Assembly (NCBI GenBank): GCA_033239005.1 | Contig: BSQZ01000011.1 | Span: 5,191,001 to 5,255,000 of the forward strand | Origin: Lamellibrachia satsuma | Lineage: Eukaryota > Annelida > Polychaeta > Sabellida > Siboglinidae | Length of the DNA stretch: 64,000 bases | Reading direction: 5' to 3' | Part shown: piece by piece, positions 26,201-40,400 of the stretch | Layout of the letters: each line of letters opens with the position of its first letter | Numbering within the stretch: the stretch's first letter is position 1 | Notes under the pieces: model-generated | What the model saw: only the letters and a program-made list of their open reading frames with translations | What the model was told of the DNA's origin: nothing | Database searches by the model: none | Translations under genes and position numbers: made by a program

Positions 26201-28327
26201 TCACAAATCCATATTTACATTCATGCAAGACAGCCCAGACAGCTTCAGTCATCTAGTTCTAATCCACTTTTAATTCCCAGTGTAAAGACAAATGTTAGAA
26301 TGGTTGCAGCACCAACTCTGGACCTCGATCCCAATTAATATTAAGTCGACAGGAAATATAATAACATTTCGTCATCAATTAAAACCCACCTGTTTAAACT
26401 CACTTATCCCCCATAGCTCCTCAATGTACCAATCTAACTGTGTATGACTGGAATTGTTCATTGTTAGAAGCTTCCTAACTCCGTTTGTTTTGGCGCACTG
26501 CCGAGCTTGGGTTTCCCAAGGATTTTAGCGAGTAAGAAGTGTTTTATACTGTATTATATTGTATATTACATGCAAGTACTGTGAATACAAAACCAATATA
26601 GTAATCCACATCTGATGAAAATATGTGGTTTTCTGTTTACACTTGTACACTAATTACATATCAAATTACTATTTCGTAAAATTTTTATTTGTTAGTTTAA
26701 AGGTCATGCAGTTTAGAGGTCTGTCCACAACAAGCAGTGATAATGAGACATGATTGTCATGATAAGATTATGCCAAAACAAGACAGTAATAAGGTAATCA
26801 TATCAAATAGGCCAAACATAACACCATTCAAACATTCATTTATAACAGTGGCAATGACGTTCCTGTTATCTAATGGTTTGTCAATCTAAAAAAGTAATGT
26901 ATGAGCATGTGATTTGATTGATTGATTGTTTTGCTTTATTGGGACTGTCAAGTTACCAGCATCATTTACGTGTGGAGTACATGTGGTTTATCACCATGTT
27001 TCATAATTGACAATTTCTCCCTTTTGTCATACAACATTGTGGCTTTTTCAGATCCATTAATTATTCACTGCCTCGTAGACCTATTGCTTGTGGTGATTCT
27101 GGTGCAGAAGTTCACCTGGTGCACACATCACAATCTGAAAATGTATATGTTGCCAAGAATAGTTTTCATAATTTTCTGCCATGTTTGGTCCGACTACAGA
27201 CATGTAGATCAGATGAGTGGAGAATGACATACCATAGTGATGTGTACAGTAAACCATCAGTGTTGCCCCCGTATGCTGAATATTAGTGTTATGTTAATAT
27301 TAGTGTTATGTTAAGTATTATTTTGATGGCAACCTGTGTAAGTTACTTTTTATTTGTCTATTTTATGTTAAAATTTCTCATGTTAAGTATTATTTTGATG
27401 GCAACCTGTGAAAGTTACTTTTTATTTGTCTATTTTATGTTAAAATTTCTCATTTAAAATTGGGTTCACTATTCAGAATAGGCTGGTGTTCATTTTCACT
27501 GAAATTTCAGTTTTATTCAGTTTTATAGTGAATATTATGTACTGGTCAGTAAGGTAGTTAAACATGTTTCAGTGCAGAATAAAAATATGTAACAATTCTA
27601 ACAAACAGTATTAGAGAAAACATAAATATTTTAATTTTACTCACTTTCCTAGTGTATTTGTAAGTAGGGATGTAGCAATAAAAAAGTGGCATGTTTATAC
27701 ATTCAATATTACAATACTTGTTGTTATAAAAACAATAACTTCTGTTTCTAATGTCATGAGAGAATGTTATGAGTTTTCTTTCTGAGAATGTTAACTATTC
27801 TTAAGTTGGCAGTTACAAACACCTCCCTAGACCTGAGTTTGTTTGTTGTCTGCCTAGCTTGTTCTTGAGCTTGCTCTGAATCACGCAAAACATGTAGAAC
27901 ATCCGTTGCACCCCGACTGAGCAGATGGGATTGGGCCTTGTGTGTGTTCTTACACTGGGCATGAATAGTTCACCTGGCTACAATAACATTGCATACACCA
28001 CCCACACAATGTTCTGAAATGATGCTGCCCCACTGGATGCTGTGTGATAGTGTTATATGGCAGGCTCTAACATTGACATTACATTTATCACACTGGTGGC
28101 CCTGCTGAAAGGCAATCCCATCCAACCCATTAAAACTCCCTCCAATGCGTTTAGCCCATCACAAATCAGGTTGGTTGATATTCAGATGTGTTTTTGTAAT
28201 ATGTGCAGTAGTTTAAGTGATATGTGTAGTCGGTTTAATGATAGAGTGCATAGTTTTAGTTAGTTTTGTTGAAGTCATCAAAAGAATTAACTTCAGTTGT
28301 TAGGTCGGACGACTTACAAAAGTAATA

Positions 28328-28417
<90 letters not shown>

Positions 28418-31400
28418 GAGGGGGGAGGGAGGGGCAGGCCCTTTTGCTCTTTTTTGTTGAATTTTCACCATATCCTGTCAAAGATAATTTAATAGTTTGT
28501 CCAATGATTTCATCATTTTTGAAACTACTAAATAATACATTTGCACAAGAAGGCCAGCTTGTCGTAGTAGATGCTAGACAGGTTTTATTTTCTGCGAAAT
28601 GTTTTGACCGAAAATATTGAGGTATTGACACCTTTAATCAACATATGCCTATGCGTCAATTTTAATCATAAAAGAATCCAATACGTGGCACTTAGGTAAT
28701 GTATGAACTGTGTCACCATGCATAAAAGTAGTATATAATCCGATAGCTATCACAGTTACATATTGTGTGATTTGTCGAAATGACAAATATAGGCCTGTAC
28801 ATATAAATCCATTGGCTTTCAAAGTTTAGTTCAAGTTTTAATAAAACTATTTCATGTCTTTAGATAATTGCTCTAACTTCGCAGTTTTTCATTTGATAGA
28901 TCCAGTTAAAGGTTCTTCCATAATTCAGTTTGTTTCCCAATCTCGTTTCAGAGTCATTTCATGAAAAATTTAACGTATCTAGCACCCGCTACAATATGAC
29001 AAATGCATTATTTAGTTTTGTTGAAATCAACTCACAAACTATTAAATAATTTTTTGGGCCTGGATCAGGTCAAAATTCAACAAAGAAATGACAAAAGAAT
29101 TCCAGCTGTATATACTATTGCATAAGGCTGTTCACACTTTCGCAAGTTACCCAGTCTAATGATCAAAGTCTATTCTTTCGATGAATTTAACAAAAGTACT
29201 CACTCTTAATTAAACCAACAGCATATATTACTTGAACTATTGATACAATATCAATTTGAGCATCGACAAACCTCATTCGCTATAGGCTAAATCAATTGAA
29301 AAGGGCGTTTTAGACTCGCATCAGTGACATTTCTGTTTTCGACTGTCAGTTATTTGTTGCGTTCCCATCCCACTTTACCCATGCTGTTTTCTTTTGTTTA
29401 CAGTCATCAAGATGGGACTTTACCACTCAATCCTGTCAGATTTGATCCACCTATGCTGGATTTTCAAGAACAGTAAGTCCTACTTGATAAATTCACGCCT
29501 TCTGTCTGTGTTAGCTTAGTTGGTGTGTTTAGTGTAGTTTCTGTCACTCCTGTGTGGCATATCCTGCATTGTGTATTCGTTGAGAATACTGATAAGGAAG
29601 ACAATTTGACACTTGACAATATTTGTCTGTGGTTGACCAGGTTTCTTTTGGTGCATGTATATATGGGTAAACCTGTTTGCGCAGGTGTTTTTGCATGTCT
29701 GTGTCAATAAGAATTATCGCAGATTATGCAAAATTATTCAGATTTTGTCAATATAAGATTTTGACGTATTTGAACTGATGAAAGGTAGATTAAATTAAAC
29801 TGTTGTTGTGTTCACAAAAGTTGCCATGTGTACACTAGCTGAAAAGAAGAAAAGAAGTATTGCATACAGAGGTGAATTTGGTGGTTACATACTGGTATAG
29901 ATAACAAATAGTTCTTGGTAATGTAATTGAGTTTTAAATATCCTTGTAGTTATTTCCATATACAGTGTATATGAATACATTTAAATGCAAGAACAAAGAT
30001 ATCTGAAACTCACATTGCCAAAAACTGTTGTTTGTATGTTGTACCACATTCACTGCTGTATTCAGTCTTTGTTTCCACTATATATTGTGCGTTGTATGTT
30101 GAATTTGCTGTCCCAGATATCTGCATGACCATTAATTATCATGTTTTGGAAGGATTGAGCTAGGGATTTCTTTTAAATTAACATTTTCCGTGCATAGTTT
30201 ATCTTTTCTCTAGACTGATGAAATGTCAAGTGCCTGGGAAAATGTGCGAACACATTTCCCAGAGAAAATGTACGAACATATTTCCCAGAGGTGAACTAAT
30301 GTGACCCCGCTAGCCAGCACTTTGACATTATTCTATTGATCATTTGATGACACTGGAAAGTGGTACACACTATATTAGTAATGGAGTTGTTGTAGCAGCT
30401 TCTCTCCAGGGACACAGCTGGGTGAAATAATAATAGCCGTGACATCTGACACTGCATCTCCACTTAGAACCATATAGTGCATCCCTGATTGAACCAGCAC
30501 TGTCATATTCTGTCACCTGTGTCAATGTCATTGTCTGTGTAAGTCTATGTCAATATTGCTGTCAACTATATCAACTATATGTGTCAGTCTATGTCAGTAT
30601 TCAATTATTGTTGTCCATGGTGTCAACTGTCACTGTTATTACTTGTGTCACCATTATCAATTTCACTGTCTGTGTCAATGTCACATGTGTCACTGTCAAA
30701 CCGTCATTGTCTGTTGTGTCCATTCTCATCAGACATGTTAATGTCATTTGCTGTGTGTGTCACTGACTCACTGTCAGTGTCGATGTCACTCGTTGACTGT
30801 CACTCTTATCCACAGCATTCACTATCCCCATCTACTGTCATTATCACCATTTGTATCACTTGGTGTCTGTCACTATCACTGTCTATGGCAGTGTCACTGG
30901 CTGTGTATGTGTCACTGAGTGATGACATGTCTGTGTCTGTTGTAGATTCGTGGGGATGCCACACATGGAACAAGTGACAGTACATAATCCCGACACACAA
31001 AACAGTTTACATCTTTTTTCAATATCTGGCAGCACATTACATTTCCACTGTTCCTTTTTCCAACACAAGGTACGTTGAATGTAGATAACCAGATGTGTTT
31101 ATGCTAAATAAACTAACAGAAGATCTGTGATGAAAACAATTACACTATTACTGATTCATTCCATATTTCAACGATCTGCACGCTTCGTTAATCCAGCCAA
31201 AATCCTTGAGAACCAAAGTGTGCAGACGAATGAGACATGACTGTAGATAGTACCTATTAATTTTATCGTCAACAAAAATAAGAGAGGTACTGAAATTTTT
31301 TTTCAGCCTAGATTTTTATTTCCTAATATTGCAGTAATATAGTGTTTAGAACTAGGGTGTAGTGCTGCTTGACTTAGCTAATAATAATATAGCGTTTAGA

Positions 31401-34400
31401 ACTAGGGTGTAGGGCTGCTTGCCTTAGTTATTAATATAGTGTTTAGAACTAGGGTATAGGGCTGCTTGCCTTAGTTAGTAATATAGTGTTTAGAACTAGG
31501 GTGTAGGGCTGCTTGCCTTAGTCAGAAGTCTGTTCAGTTTTGTTTACCAAACTTTCACATTTCCGAAAATTTGTTTTGATGTTGGTGGGACAATTGATTG
31601 TACTGGGAACTGAGCGGAAGGTGTTTGTTCTGCTTGCTAAGTTGTTACAGCATTGGTCTGAAGTTGGTGGGACAACTGATTGTACTGGGAACTGAGTGGA
31701 AGGTGTTTGTTCTGCTTACTAAGTTGTTACAGCGTTCGTCTGAAGTTGGTGGGACAACTGATTGTACTGGGAACTGAGCGGAAGGTGTTTGTTCTGCTTG
31801 CTAAGTTGTTACAGCATTGGTCTGAAGTTGGCGGGACAACTGATTGTACTGGGAACTGAGCGGAAGGTGTTTGTTCTGCTTGCTAAGTTGTTACAGCGTT
31901 GGTCTGAAGTTGGCGGGACAACTGATTGTACTGGGAACTGAGCGGAAGGTGTTTGTTCTGCTTGCTAAGTTGTTACAGCGTTGGTCTGAAGTTGGCGGGA
32001 CAACTGATTGTACTGGGAACTGAGCGGAAGGTGTTTGTTCTGCTTGCTAAGTTGTTACAGCGTTGGTTTGAAGTTGGCGGGACAACTGATTGTACTGGGA
32101 ACTGAGCGGAAGGTGTTTGTTCTGCTTGCTAAGTTGTTACAGCGTTGGTCTGAAGTTGGCGGGACAACTGATTGTACTGGGAACTGAGCGGAAGGTGTTT
32201 GTTCTGCTTGCTAAGTTGTTACAGCATTGGTCTGAAGTTGGCGGGACAACTGATTGTAATGGGAACTGAGCGGAAGGTGTTTGTTCTGCTTGCTAAGTTG
32301 TTACGGCATTGATCTGAAGTTGCAACTTGAGGTTGAGCTGCTTCAAATATTAGAATGTTATTGTAATTTAATAATGCATGGCTCAGTAACACGAGTGCCA
32401 CATAGCACATGCTACTAAGATTTGGATAAGTGTATATATGTCTAGTAGTAAACAGGGTTTGGGTGAAATACCTTTTTGTGGGTCAAATACAAATATGTTG
32501 CATTTAAAAATTACAAATATGCTCTATTTAAACATTTCAAACGCAAATACACTTGATGAACTACAAATACACCGTATTAAATTTCAAATACACAGTTAAA
32601 TTCAAATACGATATAAATATTTACAGATATCCTTTTATTTTTAAGTTTTTATTGAGTATTATTGGTTAAATAAATGGTGAAAAGGTGGGTTAGTTTATGT
32701 AGTTATGCATTTATCAATATTTAAGATTCTTGTCTTTCAGGCTGTTCCGCCAAACAGCAACACAACCTTTGAAGTAGTTTTCTTGGCTCGCCAAGACGGC
32801 AACGTAGAAAACACATTATATATTCACACCTCTCAAGGTTCATTTAAATATCAGGTAAGTGTCACTGAGAGATGTCAGAAACAATGGAAAAATCTATAAA
32901 AAAAATTATTTATTTTAAGATAGTAGTTCATGACATGCATATTTTCTCGTAGCATGACTTTTTTATTAAAACAAGTAAGTACTATTACTAAGTTTGTGAC
33001 TTTCGTCATCATCTTTAAATTAATTTTGGAACCTGTTCTTAAAAGGAACGTGTAGTGATTATTATTGGTGAATTGAATTGTTGCTTTACTTAACATCACG
33101 AGTCTTGCAACACTGAATTTATTAGAATTTATAACATCTCGGTTGGTTAAAGTATTAGAATTTGTAACATCTCGGTTGGTTGAAGTATTAGAATTTATAA
33201 CATTGGTTAAAGTAATAGAATTTAGAATGAGATCGCTTTATGGTAGTTATTAACACACCAATAAAATTTTACCATTAAAGGTGAAATGTGACGCTTTTCA
33301 TCATTAATGTGATACTTTTCACGGGATGATTTATTGGTCTGTCAAATTGCCACTTTATTCTATGTCTGATGGTAAGTGTAGGCTACAGCAATGAAAACTC
33401 AAACATTACGCTTAACATCGTTAATTTAAATGTATTTTGAGAAAATTGGAGCATTTTAATCATACAAAATCCTGAACTAGCTGCATATTAGTTAACCAGT
33501 GAAAATCGTTGCATATTCCATTTGAAAACTTACAGTGGCAAGTTCTGATACAACACAATCTTGAACACGAACATGACCTTCACATTGACCTCCTTCTGTG
33601 CCTACAACTTTGAACACAAACATGACCTTGACCTCTGTGCCTACAGTCTAAGACACAAGCATAACCTTCACCTTTACCCCTGTCTGTGTCTACAGCCTTC
33701 AACACAAATAAAACCTTCCCTTGACCTTTGTTTGTATCTGCAGCCATGAACACAAACATGACTAACTTATGTGCCTACAACCTTCAACACAAACATGACT
33801 TTCACCTTGACCTTCGTCTGTATATACAACATTGAACACAAACATGACCTTCACTGTGACTTTCATACATACAAACTTGAATAGACACATGACCTTCACC
33901 TTGACCTATATATGTGCTTTGCAGGTGTTTGGTGTGGGCGTACCGAATCCTTACCGGGTGCGTCCGTTCCTGGGAGCGAAGGTTCCTATCAACAGCAGTT
34001 TTTCTCCCCTCATAAACCTACACAACCCACACAGCTCCACACTGCAGGTGAGTCTCCTAATTTGGATGGAAATACCCCACATTCTACACTTCTTAAAACA
34101 GCTGTTATAATTTGAGGACCCCCAGAACATGGTGTACCCCTAGGGGTCCCCAACCCCCAGTTAGGAAACTCCAATGTTGTGCTCCTATTTGTCCCTGAAG
34201 TCCGGGGTGAGGCTGGCATCGATACTGGTCCCCGATTTTTTTTTCATTACTGATCCCGTTTCGTTTCCGTCTCCACCCCCTTCTCCACTCCCCATCTCTC
34301 GTTCTCCCTATCCCTCGTTAACCCCTCCCAACAAGTACTAAATCACAGTAGTAAAAATCTACATAAAAATAGGGTAGTTTTATTATTTGGGATTTATTTA

Positions 34401-37400
34401 TAAAAAAAACTTGATCACCTCAATATTACCTGCACCCAGTACTTCAATTTCCCCGATCAGTGGTTGTGATGTTAACAGAAGCCATACATTGCACTCAAAT
34501 ACTTTCATTGCAGTTATATGAATTATGCAGTAACTGATGCAGGTTTTTGATAAGACGCACTGTAGATGTGTTAACAGGATGAATATCGTAGCAGTCAGTA
34601 TTCATATTCCTGGCACATGTATTCGTGTGCCAAGGCAGGAAATGTGCCTAATCCTGTTTATGCCGCGCTGCTGAAGTAGTCTGCTCCGGCAGATGAATTG
34701 CATCCAGCATCATAATGGCTGACCTGTGGCATTAGCTGCTATCATCGCATCACGTCATGCCGAGAAGCGGATTAAGAGCTCTGGTGACATTAGATATGGA
34801 ATTTAATTAGGGAGACCCAGTGCCCACATACAGCTTCATCACACTTGTACAGTGACACACCTGTAATTACTAATTAATTACACCGACTGTTAGGATATGA
34901 TGAAAACCGACATGGTGCCATTGTCACAACAGCTTTAGTTATGCGTCACTGGAACGTTGCTGCACAAATACATATTACCATCCCCATTCCGTATTGTACA
35001 CACTATAATTGATAACACATGGCCTTGTATGTCGTTATGATCACGATTGTTTTGCATCGATTTTTCAATGGTTGGTGCATGCTGTATGAAAAAGGCATTG
35101 CTGTGAAAACTGAACAACATTTATTGATCACAAGTACTTAACTGGGAAATTGTTTTTTTTTAATTCCATTTAATCAGTCAAATACATTTACATAGCTATG
35201 AACATTATAATGTGGACATGTACATTATGTATTAATACTGCAAATTCTACTAAATGCTGACAGATGGTTGGAAAACTAGTTTTCAGATCAATATCTGTGA
35301 CATAACCATATTAGTCGAATTACATCATCAATTACACAACACCATCAAAAATCAATTACAGTTTCATTGCTAAAACTCATTACAATTACAGCACTTCAAA
35401 AAAAATCAAAACAGTTACACTGCTACAAAAAAATTTTTTTACAATGTTACATAAAGGATCAATTGAATAGTTATAGATTGGGTACAACTACAGTGTTTTA
35501 TAAAGGAATATTATATGTATCATTTAATTTTAGACAGAGTTTTAGATGAATTCATGCTTAGAATTATCAATTATAACTCAGTTGTTCAATTACTGCAATA
35601 TATATTTTCAGTTACAACCATTTCAATTACAATAATGCAAAGTAAAATCAGTTACAATTACACTGTAATAGTAATTAATTACACAATTAGAAGTACAATT
35701 TAACCCAACACAGGTGACATATGAACATGCTATTTATTGGTACTATGCCTTAGTGTGGCGACGTTGTGTCCTAACAGGGACACTTTATTATTGTTGTTTG
35801 TGCCCGTGATAATCGTGTGACATTTCTGTTTTAGGTGGAAGAAATATACACAAGTGGGGACGATCTCCACCTAGAACTTCCCACGGGAGAGAGGGAAGCC
35901 ACAAAAGATATGTGGGTGAGTGTCGAAGTCTCTAAATGACCCTACTGGTTACTGCAGTCTCATGCTACAGGTGTATATGCAATTCCGCAATACTGGGCAA
36001 CAGAATATGAAGAATGAAGACAGTACTAGGACTTAGTTAGGACCTGGTCTCAACCAACTATGAGATTAAAAGATAACTTTTTCACTGTGTCTTATACAAT
36101 GACTGTGAGAGCGCAACAACTTGCTGAATTGACTAAGTAACACGGTGTCCATGAAGTCTGTTTCACAAAATATAACATTTCCTATTGACATAATGGTTTA
36201 TTATCTATCACTTCCTGGACTATTTTTGCTAAGGACAAGCAAAATTTTTACCAACCTATCTGTTGGACAAGTTTGGATTTATTTCGAACCCTGTATGCCA
36301 ATCTTTTAGGGCTCATAATTAAATAAGAAGGCGCCCCAGCGACCAACCATGGTTACAGGATACTTGAATAATTAAATAATGCACACTCCCCAAGTAACGT
36401 GTGATCATAAACAGTTGGTTAAGAGCTTGGATGGTTGACAAATATACCTTTTATTACATTTTAGGTTTATGTATGTAAAGTGCCTAAGACCAGTACTTTT
36501 ATTTGAATTTGTGATATAAAAGTGATGTATTATTATTATTTGCAAGTATGATCTTGTTAAAATATTTCACATAATCCTATTGAGATTAACTTTGTGGAAA
36601 ATTTGAACTAAAAACCAAGAAACAGTCAAGCTTCTTGCAGTAATGCTACACCCATTGGGTTGACATGACAAACAGTGAATTCTTAGTCTGGTTTGATGGT
36701 GTGTTTATTAATTAAGTTAATTGTGAGTCTGTGTTGATAGTGTGTTAATTTACTTGCTGCAGGAGATACCACCGTATGAGACAAAGCCGATCATGAAAGC
36801 AAGCTTTGTAGCGCGACTAGAGAGCAACCATACGGTGTTCATCCGCATTCGTACCAACAAGGAGAAACTCCATCAAAAACTTGTATTGCCTGTTGAGGTG
36901 GAAGTCACTTCAGGTGAGGACAGTCAGCCAACTGGGCTTATAGATGTCACTGGATAGCCACAAACAAGTATTACAAGTGCCACAAGAAATAACAATATTA
37001 GATATATCACCACTGAATTCTGTGGTACGCAGAAGCTCTGTGGTCAGAACGCCGGACCCTACTAACTGGTGTCAAAGTGGGAAAATAAAAGATCGCACAT
37101 GATGTAAACATACAACCTGTTGTGGACTCACTAATTTTCACATGACAAGATTTTCAGTAAGTTGAAGGTGGTTGTTAATTAGGAGATCTCTTAATTTTTG
37201 CTGAAAATGGTTTTGAAGGATAACTCTAGAAATAAAACATGTAGGTTTGGCTATTGTGAAGTGATCCTAGATAATCTGGTTTTCCGTCACCTGTGGTCTT
37301 CTTTTTGCCTACAGTGCCAGGATTATTTTCACCGCTAGAGCTGCTAGACTTTGGCATGCTGCGTACTTTGGACGAGCCAAAGACGCTGCAGCTGAAACTG

Positions 37401-40400
37401 ATGAATTCTGGCAACAGACACATACACATCACTGTGAGTAGACATGCCAGGAATCAAATCTTGTTATACCGAGTAGCCACACAATGTTTTATAGAAGTTC
37501 TGACTCGGATCAGGCAGTTACACCTGGTTTGTTCCATGTAACACAAGAGCAATGTTTACATTGGCCATGTCGTCCTGTGTATATTCATATTCAACCAGGG
37601 ACCGATCATTAATATACTTCTTGGTTAATGTCATGCAAAAAAGTCCAAGTGATTTAGAGATGGTACCTGCCACTCTAAAATTTTTTAGGGAACAGGGAAG
37701 AGGGCAGATTTGCAGGCTACACATAAGCTTAAATTTCTAGTTGCTAGTTTCTAGTTGGCAACATGTGTCGGTGATGGAAGGATCCCTGGGAACGAAGACA
37801 GAATCTCGTTTATTTGGGCGACAAATGGCAGGGAGCATCTTCCATGTTGTTTTCTCGAAAACAAAATTGTAGGACTTGACGAAATTGATTTTTAGCATTT
37901 GTTTTAGTGGAAAAAACAATAGTGGTCTGTAGCCACTTGGGACTGTTCTGGTTTGTCTTGGCATTACATCTATGTGAGCAGCAAAATGGTTGTAAGCAGT
38001 GCTGGTTTAACAGTGTGGGGGCCTGCTACAAACTTTTTTTGTTGGGGCTTTTACTGAGTGCATAAAAGATGAAGATCGAGATGCAAGGTATTATCTATGG
38101 AGGTAACCCCATATATTCACATTTATTCAACTATGTTTAAGCATAGGCATTCACAGATTGTTGGCGACAATGGCATACAAAGATGCGTACAAGAAAATGC
38201 AGCTTCTGATGACAAATAAACATATGCAGCAGACAATGACAAATAAGAATTGCAACATGCAATCACATACAAGAAAATATGGATTATGATTTTGGGGGGA
38301 TCCTTTTGGGGGGGACCTGGTGTGGACCACTTGTGCCATGGTTAATCCAGCGCTGGTTGTAATTCAAAGTTTTTTAAGAAAATACTATTGCAGACATTGC
38401 ACAAACAAGGTTCGTTCTGTATGCAGTGTAGATGTGAAAGCCAAATTGTGTAGTTTTCTTACAGTGACATTGTGTTCTTTGCAGAACGTCACCATTTCAC
38501 CTCCTAATAGTGCCATTAGCATAGATTTCCGACCTATTCAGCTAAAGCCTGATGTATTGCAGCCTGTCATTGTTGCATTCATATCCTTCACTGGTGAGTT
38601 CATGCCATCTTTCTTGCATGCATTACACATATAGCTAAAGATAAAAACAATATACAGACACATTTTCAGCAGAATACATAGGTTAGTACTTAGAAATTTA
38701 CAATTATGACATAAGACGAACAATTTAATCTGATATATATATTCTAAATTATAATTTTTTTTTGCCTGTGTTGATGGTGAAGATACATTAAAATACACAT
38801 CATTTCACATGTAAGAGACACACGATGAACTAGTGTACAAGTGGTGAATAGACACAATTAATACATTAAGACCTGATACCAGGAACAGTGTATTTGTCCC
38901 AACGACAACAAGACAGTTTATACAGAAACCTTGATTATACAAATATTCAAAAGTGTAAAACAAAAATAATCGATAAACAAACTAAATAATATATTGAGCA
39001 GAATAACATTACAAATAACATTACAAATCAATGTTCACTGTTAACTATAGAACGGGAGATTCCTACTAAGACCAAAAATGGTCGTTATCACAGGAGTCAC
39101 CCATATTCTTAATATGGTGATACTAAGTTATAATTTATCCTGCAACAATAGTATGGAGTAAGACTACGCTGATGATCTATTAGCATAATTATTACGTTTT
39201 CACTAAATGTCCTCTTAGAAACATTTTGCGAAACGTTCATCTGTATCATCATATATATCATAAAGTAGATGTTTGACACAACTTGTTTTGTAGCTTCAAA
39301 GGCTCTCGATCCAAAGCAGTGGAGTGGAAAAATAATCATTCGGTCCAAACATAGTGAATACAAGATATGTATACCATACCAGACCAACGTCCTGCATGGG
39401 TAAGTACTGTTCCATACAACAGATTGTTGAAATCAGTGCTACAATGTTAATCAAAATAGTTGAGGATCCATGATAGATTTAATAAGTTGGTTGCCCTACA
39501 ATTTAGTTTGAGTTTTTGAAACGTTTTATGTTCCTGTTACCGAGCTTTAATTAAAAAAGTGTTTGATATGTATTTTTCTATTTAATGCGACAGATGGTTC
39601 AAATCTTGTCAAATAGTTTGTCACTTGTTATATTTATGACGCTTTAATTTACACATAAGTTTAGTTATATTTGACTTAACACTAACATGAACTCAGAATT
39701 ATAATAAAATAGAATGTCAGTGTGAAATGATACTAAATTAGCCATGGCCCATTTCAACAGCAGCTTGTGTATTTGTAAAACTGGTTTTACTTTGTCTTTC
39801 AAATTGTTTACTTCGCCAATGTTGTAACATGACACACTGAGTATGCTGCATGTCTCTGTGTTTAGGTCGTTGGTGTACGAGCGCAATAAAACCATGTTTT
39901 ACACCGGATGGCCGATCTTTGATAACGTTACACACCAGCTACCCATCACTAATACCTTCAATTTCACGGTTGTCATCTACAATGTCTCCCTGCCAGCCGA
40001 TGCACATCATTCCTTCTCCGTGAGTGATCAAACTTGAAGCAGGTGTTTTGTAGAGACTGCTGTGTATTTAGAAAGCAGTGGCAGTATAATCTGGGTTGTC
40101 CTTCACTGATGGTTGTATTTAGAAAGCAGTGGCAGTATAATCTGGGTTGTCCTTCACTGATGGTTGTATTTAGAAAGCAGTGGCAGTATAATCTGGGTTG
40201 TCCTTCACTGATGGTTGTATTTAGAAAGCAGTGGCAGTATAATCTGGGTTGTCCTTCACTGATAGTTGTCAGTCTCAGTCTGTCAAACACTCTTGCCCTG
40301 TTACAATTGTCTGATACACTATAAAATAAAGAATTTTGTTTTTAAATGATGTTATAAATCGTTAATACTGTTAAAGTTTTACACCAGGCATAAGGATATG

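Larger units (their letters stand above)
7225..29403. other. TMEM131: TMEM131 intron 3 (22 kb)
   Basis: The longest intron. It holds the SINEs, MITEs, nested DNA transposon, LINE end, minisatellites and (TA)n tracts listed separately. Between these (for example 9420-13690, 17260-18730 and 21770-23000) I see no gene on either strand. The longest unexplained ORF is on the minus strand at 24436-24837. Confidence 0.7.

Noticed and set aside
31578..32320. Possible CRISPR-like array
   Set aside because: The full 82-bp unit repeats with no variable spacers, and the context is an animal intron.
39973..40324. ORFs on both strands with a 17-residue repeat
   Set aside because: Produced by the 51-bp minisatellite, whose unit is a multiple of three.
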